Below are positions 9,704 through 20,789 of a stretch of DNA of 64,000 nucleotides, piece after piece. The first letter of the stretch is position 1. Each line of letters begins with the position of its first letter. A model generated the notes under the pieces. That model did no database searches and had not been told where the DNA came from. It saw only the letters and a list, made by a program, of their open reading frames with translations. This DNA comes from Neoechinorhynchus agilis. Its lineage: Eukaryota; Acanthocephala. The DNA lies in assembly GCA_051530055.1 (NCBI GenBank), contig CM121343.1, positions 3,410,001-3,474,000 of the forward strand. The letters are read 5' to 3'. A program made the translations under genes and the position numbers.

Positions 9704-12700
9704 CTATGCAGTAAGGTTGTTTCTTGTTGTGCCAGTTGAGTATTTTATGGCTTTAAACAGGTCGTTTGAAATAATGTGTCCGATGCCAGGTTTTACGCAT
9801 CTTAAGACCAATACCGGCTTCGGTGATTGTTCGATTCGATACAACAGACCAACACGGTTCCCTTGCTTAAATGTAATCAACGCAGCACCATACAAAGATC
9901 CATCCGTCGAACTTCGCATCACACTCCAGCCGAATGATTTAAGCTGTTCATCGAGGTTCAGGCTAACGCAAACTCAGAATAACCTACCAATTTCTCAATA
10001 GCTACACCGCCCATTTCCGATACTTCAGTCTTGAACTCCTGCTCATGTCTAGTGTTCATAATAATGAGCAAAATGGCAACAGAAAAGAATACCGACTTAT
10101 CCAAATGATTCCACCTCGCGATGAATGCATCTTCGTTCATTGTCGCTGCATCAAAAAACTTGTTCAGGAATATCGGCAACCGGAATTCAACGTTGTCGGC
10201 CATTGGAGTTTGCTTTTTATTTGAAAGCCATTCGAAACGTAGTTTGGCCATAACTATTCTATTGAATGGCCCCTTCACTTCCAATGAGATTGAGCACATT
10301 AATTGCTGGCCGGCTTCAATGGACTTTGGCAAGAAATTGGACCAGCGCACTTCTATTTCAGGCATTGCAGATTCGCCTTCTCGATTGGGCGATAGTTCAA
10401 TCTGAACATTCTGCATAATATTTTTGGTTTTGTTACCGACGTATATAAAAAGCGTCCCATGCGACCCGTTATATTCATCCTTGTATCCAATTTGAACTTG
10501 GTAGTCTTCGTACAGAATTCCGAAATCTCGAACTGTGAACCTAAGATGATTAATCTGTTAAATATGCGATAAACCCACTTTTCACGTACCTCTCGAAATC
10601 TCTTAGCAATACAGAATCACTAGTTTGTAATATGTCGAAATGTGACAAACTTGGCATAGTCTACTTTTCAACAAAATGAGATGATTAACGTTGGCTGAAT
10701 TGACATTTATCAAACGAGAAAATAAAGATTAATTCAATATTTCGTCCGGTTCTTCAGGTTGCTTCGCAAGTTCTTTAATATGCAAGTTCATGACATAAAA
10801 TTAATCTTTATTTTCTCAATCACCAAATAAGAAATATCCATGGACAATTTTTTAGACAACTTTTTAAATCCAAAAATTCATTGCTTAATAAGCAACAATC
10901 AATCGATTTTTTCTAAACAAAACTGCATTGAAATGTTCACCAAGTTTTTTTACAGCTCTCGGTTAACATTCTTGAGATGAAGGACCTTTAATAGCCAAAT
11001 CCTACACGTCCAAAAGACAGTTTTATTAACCCATTAATTCTTCAAGGATTTCGAAAACGATCTTCACTGCAAATTAGTGAAAATGGACCGTTTTTTCCGC
11101 GATTCTACAACTAACTTATGGCGTGTATTTTACTGAGACGTAAGTTATAAGTGAACAATTAAAACTAAGAAATGGTTTGAAGATCCAGAATTTTCCATTA
11201 CTCACCTGCTTATTCGGTTTGTTTTTGACGTGCTTACCGAAAAGTTCGGTTAAGGACTCATCTAAAATAGGTTTTTCGTTTGTTTTGCTGGTGACTTTGG
11301 GTTCATTTGATCCATCAGTGATCGATTCGAATGGTGGCATTACATCGAGTATTGTAGCAAGCACTTCTTTTGAGCACGTTGAAGCCATTACTGAATACTC
11401 TGCAGCTCGCTGTTGATTTTCGACATCAGGACTCTTCATGTTAATATCATTTCTGAATATTTCCTCAATTTCCGGCTTCAAATCTGGATATAGATTAACA
11501 AATTTAAGGTAGGTCGACAGAAGTAAATTGCGAGTAGATTGACTGGTGTTCAAAAAGTGTTTTTGTAGTAACATGAGTTGAAGTCTTGAGTTGCTCTTTT
11601 GATCATTTTCGATATAGTTACCGAATTCACCTAAGATATAAGCTGCTATACATGAGACTCTCAATAAAAGAACATTGATTTGAAAGTCTCATGGTACTTT
11701 CACCATTGCATCATGAACGGGTTCCACTTGGAGATACTCAAAACACGTCTTCGCAGCGTAATTTTGAACAGTTTCATGAGACGAAACTATTTGTACAACT
11801 CGGTGCCATACCTTTATAAATGAAAATTACAAGCATTCAAAAACGGAAACAATCATTGACACTAACTTCATCCGCGACGAACTCACCAGCTAATCGAATC
11901 AATTTCAGCATCGTGTCGATGTACCACGTATAATCAACGGTGTATTTTTCTGATAAAATCGATATTTTTAATGCCTAGACACCGTGCACTCTAATATTCA
12001 ATTCAGTGGCTACAAAATTTACCATTTCTTCCTTTAACTGATAATCACAATTAGCAAGGTAATCCAGCAAACGACCAACGACGAACTTCACATTTGATTT
12101 ATCGCAAATCGCATAGAGTACATCGACTGCTTTACGCCTTACTGTCAAATCCTTCTCTGTCTTAAATTTGAGACAATAAAGCCACGACGACTATAGTACA
12201 AAAAGAAACCTGAAGGGATTTCACGACCATATTTCGATGTGTTTTAACGACTTCTCTTGAATATTCGGACGTTGCCAAATGACAAAGACTTTCCAAGGCC
12301 AAGTACCTAATATTTGTTGCGAGAAAAAATGAATTGTACAATATACGAACCGTAGATTAGTCTCCCTGTGCTCGAGGAAATGACCCAGTTGATTAGCACA
12401 TCGAACAAGCAGAGTCGGCTCAGAATCCAAATGAATACAAAGACTGACTGCTTCGAAGAATACGGCATATCTTGCATTTGTATGTTGGATTTTTTTAGAT
12501 TTAGGTGGCTCCTGATTTCGAGACAAAATGCCCTCAATACAATCGACCAGTTTGTCTTTATCAACGGCGTCATTTGTGGCTGGGAAATTCTGCAGTAACT
12601 TCATCAGTGCAACGCACAACCAAGGCGCAGGAATGAGGTAATAGAGGTAGTCTTGATAGTCATTAAAGTTCGCGTTTATAAGACGGTGCAATCGACTGAT

Positions 12701-13576
12701 GGCAAGTGGCACCAAGGGTTTGAATGGAGCGGGAGATTCCTTGCAGAGACTATCAAGGAGACTCGTTGCAGCCGTCACAAGACCAAGATGGTTGTTGTTG
12801 ACCAGTTGCATTATCCGACTTAGAAAACTCGGATTCTTTTGAACGGTTTCTGGATACGTCCGAAGGATCTTCAAAAGAGCCAAGGCTGCACTTTGTTTAA
12901 TCGCGTCCGTTGTAGTGCTATTGAAAATGTTTTAGGTGTGTGGCTCATTCGGGACCTCATAATTTACCCAGCGATAAGAAGCTTCCCGACGGGTTCAGCG
13001 AATTCCTCGGCGATCTCGTTAGTGCAAATGTTTGCAATACATTGCAATGCTAGATTTTCAAATATTGGATTCTGGGATATAAGATCATTGCGGATGTTAT
13101 TTATAATCAGCTTATAAAGACTACTGTTTCGAGGAAGCATCACGCTTACAAATAAGTAACCCTTTAAAAAAAGAGAGTTGATTTTCATGGAACGAAAAAT
13201 TCGGACTCACTATTTGTTTCTCGGAGTATTTATTGGACGTGAGCAGATTTACCGCCTCCATGTAACCAAATTCGACTTCATGACCCAACAAGAATATAAA
13301 TAACAGTTTGCAAATGTACTTCTTTTTGGAGTATCCGTCAAGAACGATTTCACCTACAATTACTCATCAAAGCAAGTCCTCGTAACAATGCTGAAGAACC
13401 TTTAAATTTCGACCGGATATTCGCTAATTCCTTATTAACGCGTTTACACTCAGCCTCTTTACTCTTACCTTTGAAAACGAGAGGATTAAACGAAAAAACC
13501 AAACTTACGTACAATTTCGAATATCGGAAATAAAGACCGATAGTCCACGCATTCCGTCGCCTTTTATACTCGGCAT
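9704..13576 (-). CDS. AP2A: AP-2 complex subunit alpha (alpha-adaptin)
   Basis: This is the large alpha subunit of the clathrin adaptor AP-2, which recruits cargo and clathrin at the plasma membrane. The start at 13576 gives [20 protein letters not shown], matching the conserved adaptin N-terminus. It continues through [20 protein letters not shown], then the HEAT-repeat trunk ([57 protein letters not shown]) and the trunk end ([36 protein letters not shown]). The C-terminal appendage follows ([59 protein letters not shown]), ending at TAG 9704-9706. Introns are mostly 40-60 nt, for example ~54 nt before EFKTEVSEM and ~45 nt before LKSFGW. One larger intron region at about 10,560-11,110 holds an imperfect hairpin with 19-bp arms (about 10,717 and 10,799). 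The gene seems intact. Confidence 0.93.
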
Positions 13577-13816
13577 TCCTCAAGAACCTTTGATCAGCAA
13601 GGACACGTCTACGGTTCAACGAGAATCCTTTATTACCCTTTTTAGAAATTCACTTCAGCATTTCGTCATTAACCACGAAAGAATGTTAGTCGATTCAAAA
13701 TTGTTTAAAACCGTCTTATTGGTGGGTTTGTGCGCGTTGTCAAATCAGAATTTTCATTGTTTACGCCTTTAATCTAGAGTGAGACGCGGTGGCCGTTCGC
13801 CAAACACCCACAATTA

Positions 13817-14537
13817 ACATTTGCAACGTCAGTTTTTTCACCAATGCTGAAACGTTTTTTTGGGAAATTATCTTTGGTATTTTGTCTAGTGTTTTTCGGA
13901 CTTCCTCATCAGTTGCATTACTTCATTTCTACTAAACCGAAATTTGATGATGGGTTATTTTAATGTGGTTGGCTGTTACCTAATTATGACAGCCAATGGC
14001 GTTTGTGAAGAAATTTTTATAAGGGATGATCATTAATTTTTTGACCTCAAAACATTTCTTCTTTCCGAATAAGATAATATCGTAAATTATTGAAGTGTCG
14101 GAAGCAACGAAGCTCAAAAAATCTAAGCCATCGTAGAACATTGTTCAGACGTATATTTTAGCCGAACGCTTGAGATATTTGAGCATAAAGCCTCGTATTA
14201 TTGTTGTCAATAAAAATAATGACAGAATTCTTCTATTTGCTCAGATTATGTAAACCCACATATTTCTTCTTTTTTGCATGAAATTTAAGGTTGGATTGAT
14301 TAAAAAATTGGAAATGAGTTGAATTGCTTGCGTCGAGACACTCGGTTCGTTTGTTACCGCGGCGCAGGAACTGGTCAATCAATTGTCTAAAAGAGATTGA
14401 GACGAATCACGGGCGATCCGAGATCAGGAGCATTCCTCCTACAAAACATAAGTCTGATTCTGCATCACGGGGAACGCTGCCCCTGTTCATTCCGCCATTT
14501 CACCAGGATGGCAGCCAAGTGATACAGAGCGGTGGTG
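13817..14537. repeat. Segmental duplication, copy 1, left part
   Basis: From about 13,817 the sequence is nearly identical to 32,373-33,091. Both copies then reach a LINE 3' end. At 14,537 copy 1 leaves the match and enters ~4 kb (ZNF830-like gene plus LINE) absent from copy 2; the match resumes at about 18,505. The first ~520 bp of this block are AT-rich and show no supportable gene. They lie upstream of the AP-2 alpha start and may contain its promoter. Confidence 0.9.
14339..14537 (+). mobile_element. LINE 3'-end fragment (C-terminal codons only)
   Basis: About 200 bp matching the end of the LINE at 17.1-18.5 kb (98% or so by eye; one extra base after CAATTGTCTAAAAGAG shifts the frame). 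In the better copy the translation reads TAAQELVNQLSKRLRRITGD and then LLQNISLILQHGER, the usual C-terminal tail of a common invertebrate non-LTR retrotransposon type (consensus ...GRRI...TGEPR...LQ.ISMAIQRGN). Only the extreme 3' end is present, consistent with strong 5' truncation or with recombination. Confidence 0.8.
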
Positions 14538-15176
14538 CAAAAATGTTGGTAGGATTTAGTCGTTTAATTTATAAATGCACTCTGCTATACACGAATGTTT
14601 CATTATTTAATGCTTTAATTGATGAAGTATCTTTCGTTTGGTCGTATTTGTCACTCATTTTTAAGTATAATTTATTTCTAAAGCTGACAAGCTAGAGGGA
14701 AAGTTATTCAACAGCGACATTGCTTTAATTCCTGGTAAGCAAACCCTACAGGTTTATTTTTTGCCGTATTAATATTTGAAAATATCACGTATACACTTAT
14801 TGGTCACCTTAAAATCTTCCCTTTTTTAGTATCATCGACTTATCTGACTCACAAACCTTAAAAACATCGAAGCTTACGGAGATACATGCTAATGAGTAGC
14901 ATAGAGGTAATAGCGATTTGATCATTTAATCGGAAAATTAAGCTATCGTTTTTGAAATATTATCTAATCAACCAATTGTTCGAAATCCTAAATAAGCGTA
15001 TAAATCGTAGCGAATTGATGGGTTTTTAAATCTAATCTCAGATGTTTCTATGTGCCACAATAATGTCGATAAAATCAAAAAATATTTACTCGATATCATT
15101 CCCGAATCTTTCTAATGATTGTTTAGCAAGTAAAAAAATTGAAGATTGGAACAAAAGCTGATAAAATTGTTCGCAG

Positions 15177-16283
15177 ATTTGAATTCGAGCCAAAGAGAGA
15201 ACAATCGACCAATTTACTGCCTAGAGATTTTTTCGATGATTCAATTAAAGGAACAAAGGTTAGCGCGAGATTTTGTGATCGATAGGGCATTCATGGTACA
15301 TCCAGCAAATGGATTATAACGACCGAATGAAGTCAATGATTAATGAATTCAACTCAAATGTCGAAAAAGATATTGAGGTGCGTATAGTGTATTAATGAAG
15401 ATCACTGCAATATTATCGATTTAGTCTTTATTAACATCTTACACTTTCTAATTTATATTTTCAGATCGGTGTCATTTTTTAAATAATATTTTTGAACAAA
15501 AAATTCTTTGGTTCTCGTATTTTATTGACAATGCACTCCGATAATTGTTATTCTAACAGCTTAAGGTCCAGAGAAACTAAATCTGTGGCAAAAATACCCG
15601 TCGTTTAGGCAAGAACTAGAAGATGCTTCCATGAGTATTAATTTTTTGTTCGTGAGGAACATAATTCACATTTTGATAAATTTAATGTACTTTGGAAGCG
15701 ATTCTAAGCTTTGTGATTACAGCAGTCAATATTGTTAACAAATTTGACTAGAAATCTAATTGATTTCACTAAATCTGTGGCAAAAATACCCGTCGTTTAG
15801 GCAAGAACTAGAAGATGCTTCCATGAGTATTAATTTTTTGTTCGTGAGGAATAGAATTCACATTTTGATAAATTTAATGTACTTTGGAAGCGATTCTAAG
15901 CTTTGTGATTACAGCAGTCAATATTGTTAACAAATTTGACTAGAAATCTAATTGATTTCACAAAATTTGACACGATCAAATTTCTTTGTTTAGCAAGCCG
16001 ATGAGATTCGAGAAGTGGAATTCAATACTAGAGCCGAAGATCAGATAATTAGCGAAACTGACCGATTAATGTAACATTTATTTCTAATCGGCACGTTTAT
16101 CATTCATTTCTTAGCAAAAAGTGGAGCACCATTCAGCAAATTCATGATATAAAGGATGGACTTGTCATAGAACCTTCAAACAACGTCGATCAAATCCATG
16201 ATCAAAGCAATGCATCTGAGGACGATGACATTGTCTCAGACTCTGATTTGGATGATTTGTTCTATTGGAGGCAATGCACTTAG
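15177..16283 (+). CDS. ZNF830-like: ZNF830/CCDC16-like protein, C-terminal part
   Basis: The recognisable exons match the C-terminal half of ZNF830 (CCDC16), a nuclear protein associated with pre-mRNA splicing and DNA repair. Exon 15177-15258 gives TNLLPRDFFDDSIKGTK (family LPxGFFDDPxxD). After a 47-nt intron comes QMDYNDRMKSMINEFNSNVE (family DQMDKEWDEFQKxM). A ~610-nt intron with a 192-bp tandem duplication follows, then QADEIREVEFNTRAEDQIIS...DRL and, after a short intron, KKWSTIQQIHDIKDGLV and the acidic end DDDIVSDSDLDDLFYWRQCT (family ...DELLDWRxK). The N-terminal C2H2 zinc finger is not recognisable between 14,540 and 15,170, where the LINE fragment abuts, so the gene may have lost its 5' end. 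Candidate upstream exons at 14,690-14,740 and 14,830-14,900 cannot be joined with confidence. Confidence 0.7.
15576..15959. repeat. 192-bp tandem duplication in a ZNF830-like intron
   Basis: 15576-15767 and 15768-15959 are almost identical adjacent copies beginning ACTAAATCTGTGGCAAAAAT. Only a few bases differ (ACATAATTC versus ATAGAATTC). The first ~65 bp of each copy are open (LWQKYPSFRQELEDASM), but they lie in the intron between two ZNF830-like exons and no splice signals force their inclusion. Confidence 0.9.
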
Positions 16284-16395
16284 TTTAAAAAATACAATTT
16301 TAACTGTTTATATAATTATTTCGATTTATTTGATTGGTCTAATGACACCAAGCGTTCCCCATAGAAATAATCGTCTAAACTAGGAGGCATGTTGT

Positions 16396-16848
16396 AAAAT
16401 TAGCGTCTTTGCGTATTTATGAGCGCTCGAATCCATGGAATCATCGACGAATATCCCATTATCTACATGGAGAACACCATTTATCAGTTATTCCGAGGGT
16501 CCTTTTTGGAGCATTTTATACTCAATCGCTTATATCGATCCATGATCCGAGCATTCATTGAGCGACATTGGCGACTGTCGGAAGTGACTTGGCAACACAA
16601 TTTAATTTGCCGATAGGAAGATCATCCTTTTTATTAGGTTCATTATATATCTTTTTTGCAGACGTTAGGCCTCAGTACTTTCTTTATATGGAATATTTGT
16701 TAATAGATATCGAGCTTCGTTCTATGCGGTTACAAGTAAAAAGAGGGCGAAATATTATGATCATGCGCTTCAATTAGTACTTTTAAAATCTTTCCTCGAG
16801 GTCTCAAATGAAACAATTGAAAATGTCAGGAAAACATCAGCCGGATAA
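16396..16848 (+). CDS. Unassigned coding exons
   Basis: Two open stretches look coding. In frame with a K-L-A-S-L-R-I-Y-E-R start at about 16,398 the first is rich in His, Tyr and Ile. The second, from about 16,707 (after ...GTTAATAG), reads RYRASFYAVTSKKRAKYYDH followed by ALQLVLLKSFLEVS and ends at TAA 16846-16848. The middle (16,560-16,700) is open in two frames. I do not recognise a family and cannot give a reliable exon structure. Its last 12 bp overlap the last codons of the minus-strand gene at 16,837. Confidence 0.35.
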
Positions 16849-17110
16849 GTAGTTTATTTTTCGAATCTGTTGATTTTCTCACAAAAGCACTCCATTCAAT
16901 GGTCCTAATTGAAATAAATTGAAAATGCATACCTTTTTAATCCAAAGATGATCTTTAAAATCCTTCTGCGCATCCTGATGAGAAATTCTTGGCGATAACA
17001 CGCCTTTTATTTTCTCCACTCCAGCTTTAACGGCTAATACCTGGATGATGGCACGCTCGGAGGTAATCCTTCTGTAGTACTGCGCAATTTGGAGATAATT
17101 ATGGAGACGG
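16837..17110 (-). CDS. Unassigned gene fragment, 5' end cut by a LINE
   Basis: On the minus strand, YYRRITSERAIIQVLAVKAG, VEKIKGVLSPRISHQDAQKD and FKDHLWIKK form a continuous, conserved-looking exon ending at a GTATGC donor (+16,932). After a ~66-nt intron the last exon (16,837-16,866) adds IRKINYLSG and a stop. I do not recognise the family. Upstream sequence (above ~17,085) is already LINE DNA, so the 5' part of this gene appears to be missing, interrupted or displaced. Its stop overlaps the stop of the plus-strand exons by about 12 bp. Confidence 0.4.
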
Positions 17111-18508
17111 CAAAAATTGGAATTCAATTAAATGCTACGAAATGCGAGATTTTAGTGATGAACGTGGAAGATGAGGGGTCCAGGCAAACTATCGTGAAAG
17201 ATTTTCAGAATCTGGCTCCCGAGATAGAACTGATAGCTCTAGACCGGATGATTCTGTTAGGAAGCTGCATTTTGGGTTCTAAGATTGAAGCAGAGATTGC
17301 TAATCTTCAATCGCAACTTTCGGTTCTGTGCGAACAAGTTGATGAATTATCCTCACACGAGGCTCTGTTCCTGATCAAGAACACCCTTTTTATTCCAAAA
17401 TTGCTGTATAAGCTGCGCACAACGCCCTTTTTTAGACATAAGGATAAGCTGGCAAAATTAGACGAGACGGTGAAAGCCTCTCTCTAGAAATTTTTTAATA
17501 TTCAGCTGTCGGGTGAGGCCTGCCGTCAAGCGCTCTTGCCTTATTCGAAAAGCAGCCGATATTTCTCTGCCAGCTTATTTGGGGTCGTATGAAGCAAGCC
17601 ATAAAGTAGTTCAATCCTTTCTTGGCGAGAATTACATTTTGGTTGAAGATTTAGAGGAGGCTCTTAATCTTTGGTGTGAAGATTCAGGCAGCGAGCACGT
17701 ACCCGTCAATGGTTGCAAACAATCAGTTTGAGACTCACCTCTGTTAACGAGAATTCAGAGCTCTTTAATTTCAGATTCTCGCGACCTGGTGAACCGAATT
17801 CGATTGGTGGCAGTCTCTACAAGATAATCGGGGGCTTGGTTGAACGCTATCCCAATCGCTTCTGTGGGTACCCACCGACGAGACAGTAAGGATTGCAGTG
17901 TCCCTGCGACTTGGGGTACCGATGTGCACATCCCATCGCTGCCGTTAAGGAGCGACCGTGGAACCATCGGGACGCCATGGTCTCGTCTGTCGGCAACCAG
18001 GCGGAAGGTACTCACGAGACGCCGAGGTGAACGAAATTCTTAGTCGTGCTCTGAATACTGTGAATGCTCCCAACATCCTAGAGCCGAACAATCTTCGCCG
18101 ACTCAATGGTCGCCGTACACCGGACGGTGTCACAATATTCCCATGGTGAGGGAAGGCAAATGCCTTCTCTGAGACGCCACGCTCTCAGCCAACAACATAA
18201 AATTCGTTACTATTAAACCGGAGGGGAACAGCAAACGCCGCTGAGAACCGCAAAAGGATTAAATACAGGGACCTGAGTGAAAATCATTGTTTCGTTCCCT
18301 TTGTCTTCAAGACATTCGGTTCGTTTGTTACCGCGGCGCAGGAACTGGTCAATCAATTGTCCAAGAGATTGAGACGAATCACGGGCGATCCGAGATCAGG
18401 AGCATTCCTCCTACAAAACATAAGTCTGATTCTGCAGCACGGGGAACGCTGCCCCTGTTCATTCCGCCATTTCACCAGGATGGCAGCCAAGTGATACAGA
18501 GCGGTGGT
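17085..18508 (+). mobile_element. 5'-truncated LINE (non-LTR retrotransposon)
   Basis: The element starts inside the reverse transcriptase 3' region with KIGIQLNATKCEILVMN and LLGSCILGSKIEAEI, continues with FLIKNTLFIPKLLYKLRTTP and AYLGSYEASHKVVQSFL, then GAWLNAIPIASVGT, a zinc-knuckle-like region, AVNEILSRALNTVNAPNILE with RTPDGVTIFPW, and the C-terminal tail QELVNQLSKRLRRITGD. This order is that of a widespread invertebrate LINE type. Frame changes near 17,486, 17,745, 17,830, 18,040 and 18,150 show it is dead. The last 200 bp match 14,339-14,537 and 32,895-33,091. I do not assign a named clade. Confidence 0.85.
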
Positions 18509-18937
18509 GTGAATGTTTGTAAATATTTTTTTGTCAAAGAATAAAAATAAGTTTAAAGCAACTTATCAAATTTATTTATATGCAAGAAATTCTCAGAGAA
18601 CATAATTTAATCCATTCCCCATGTTTAAATAATTGAACAATAAGTTTGCATATCGAAAGTCGTGGTTAAGACGGTCCATAGACTTCATCGATTAAGCGTT
18701 TTCCCGTGCGTCGTAAAGTTCTGAGACGAACTTGAGCTTTGTATGTTGAATTGATGATATTGTTGATTATCATCTTCCTAACGAACAAATGATCAATCTT
18801 TGAAACGACATTGGCCAATTTTATATGGAAAATGACATTAATAAAACGTGTGAAGAATTATGATAAATTAAATGATTCGTTGTACATTTATCTGCAAATC
18901 AGATTTTAATTGAAAAAAATTAATTGCACAAATCACT
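18509..18937. other. Spacer upstream of phosphodiesterase copy 1
   Basis: AT-rich, no ORF of note. It is nearly identical to 33,092-33,519 in the second copy (isolated differences such as GAAACGAC/GAAACAAC). It probably holds the promoter of the phosphodiesterase gene; no clear TATA or other motif is assigned. Confidence 0.5.
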
Positions 18938-20746
18938 ATGGTAACCGGACTACTTAGAGAAGAGCGAACACCTAAAAAAGCAGTAAAGATGGTTAATAAT
19001 TTCCGTAGATTCACCAATTTAAAAGCTTGGAATATTTTCACCGGTGATGTAATAGCATTTTAACTTTAATTCTCGATGCACCAAATAATCGATTTTAGAG
19101 TCAAAGCGAAAGCAGCTCTGACAGCGATAGCAGTTACTTTTTGGAGAAGGACACCGCTGAATGTATACAACAAGCAGAAAAATTCTTCAAAAAGAATGAC
19201 ATAAATCAAATCGCTTTTGACGTAAAAAAATTGGCAAAACACGGGGGAAATGAAACTTTTCCAATGGTAAAGAAACATTTCTTTTAAACAAAATCTACGA
19301 TCTCTCACCTTAACAGTTGGCGTTTAAGATATTTGAGGCAACCAATCTAATTGACGATTTCGAAATAGACGAAAACAAGTTATATTCTTGTCTTAAGGAA
19401 CTGCAAGCAACCTACAAGAACAATAATTATCATTCTTTTCTTCATGGAGCGGATGTTTTGCATCAGTGCTATCTTTTAACGGTTCATTTGTCCGGTAAGT
19501 AAAAAAAATTATCTGATTGAATTCATTGTCAACGAGACCTGAAGAAGATTCCTCTGAACAACTGGACGATGAATCAACCGATGAGGAACAAAGCGTGAAG
19601 TCCAGGTTCACAAATCTAGAACTTTTATCTCTGTTCATCTCAGCGTTGATGCATGATGCCGGCCATCCTGGATGCATGAACAATTTTCTTATTAAGAAGC
19701 GCGATCCATTGGTAAATAATCGTTAAAATTTTAATTTAAATGAAATCACGATTGCGTTGCAAAATTCTTGTTTCACAATCTTTTAGCCAAATAAAAAAGT
19801 GACTCAATAACCTGAAAACTTTTAAATCTGGCCACTATATTAATTATCTATTTTTCTTTGTAATTTGAGAGATTATACACTTAACCTTCGACTAAAAGAT
19901 CGCTTTAATTTAGGCAATTAAGTAAGATCCGCAGTCCTTGGTCATGGCGGTTTTCTCCTCTAAGTACTGTCCAAGGATTGACGGCTCAAATAACGATTCT
20001 TCAATCCTTGAAAATTACCATATCGCCCTCGGATGGGAGGTTCTACAACGTCCAGGAAACAATTTTCTTCATAGATCAAGCGAAAAGGAATTTAATGAGT
20101 TTAAGAAGAATACCATCGAAATTATTTTAGCCACTGATGTTAGCGGCCATAAGGCAGCTGTAGAAGATTTCAAGGCAAAGGTAAATTTTGGAACTATTTT
20201 TTAACGAGAAAATATTGCTTTTTTAGCATTATAAAGATGGGATGTTCAAAAATAATTTCGATTGGAAATCGAAACAAAATCGACTTGATATGCTAAAAAT
20301 GACAATAAGGATGGCGGATGGAGGGACGCCATGCAAACCATGGAACATTTATCAAAGATGGGCAAAGGCCGTACAAGAAGAATTTTATCTCCAGGTATTG
20401 TTAATTTCTCACTGATTTTAACATTAGGAAAACCTCACAATGTTTTAACACTTTACAGGGCGATGAAGAAAAAAAATTAGGTATTGATGTCACACCGAAT
20501 TGCGATAGAAGGCGAGTGAATGAATTGGAAGTTCAAATAAAGTTTATCAAGTTTTCAACTTTACCAATCTTGGAAATTCTTACCGACGCTCGAGCTCTGC
20601 GACCCGTTTCATTTGAAAAGGATGCCATAAAAGACTGGAAAAGAAAAGAAATTGAATTTAGACATAATCTGATGGCCAACCTGACTAAACTCGAAGGACT
20701 AACAAAAAAGGGTCAGAAATTACCACGAGGGTGGTGTTTTAAATAA
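18938..20746 (+). CDS. Class I cyclic-nucleotide phosphodiesterase, copy 1
   Basis: Hydrolyses cAMP and/or cGMP. The start MVTGLLREERTPKKAVKMV is the first ATG of the exon. Introns of ~50 nt separate it from SQSESSSDSDSSYFLEKD, then LAFKIFEATNLIDDFEIDEN and the first metal motif NYHSFLHGADVLHQCYLL (family HNxxHxxDV, with N replaced by S). The second motif is ALMHDAGHPGCMNNFLI (family HDxDHPG, second D replaced by G). Then come ILENYHIALGWEVLQRPG, IILATDVSGHKAAVEDF, and the third metal Asp in TIRMADGGTPCKPWNIY. The nucleotide-pocket Gln/Phe motif QIKFIKF is in the last exon, ending RGWCFK. The four metal ligands are kept, so activity is plausible. The splice join before GSNNDSSILENYH (19,713 to ~19,960) is not resolved. 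The layout resembles PDE7/PDE8, but the subfamily is uncertain. No regulatory domain is seen upstream. Confidence 0.88.
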
Positions 20747-20789
20747 ATGATTTTTCTGGAACCCAGCAAATTTGAATTGAGAATGTTGA

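Noticed and set aside
9525-10405. Plus-strand ORFs of 94-158 aa
   Set aside because: They are antisense to the AP-2 alpha appendage exons, which have clear family motifs.
14324-14695. 123 aa ORF (and its copies at 18,287 and 32,878) as a gene
   Set aside because: This is an out-of-frame reading of the LINE 3' end continued into flanking DNA.
14339-18508. Direct repeats of ~200 bp as LTRs of a retrovirus-like element
   Set aside because: The repeats translate as the C-terminal tail of a LINE and the interval contains a ZNF830-like host gene, with no LTR-element genes.
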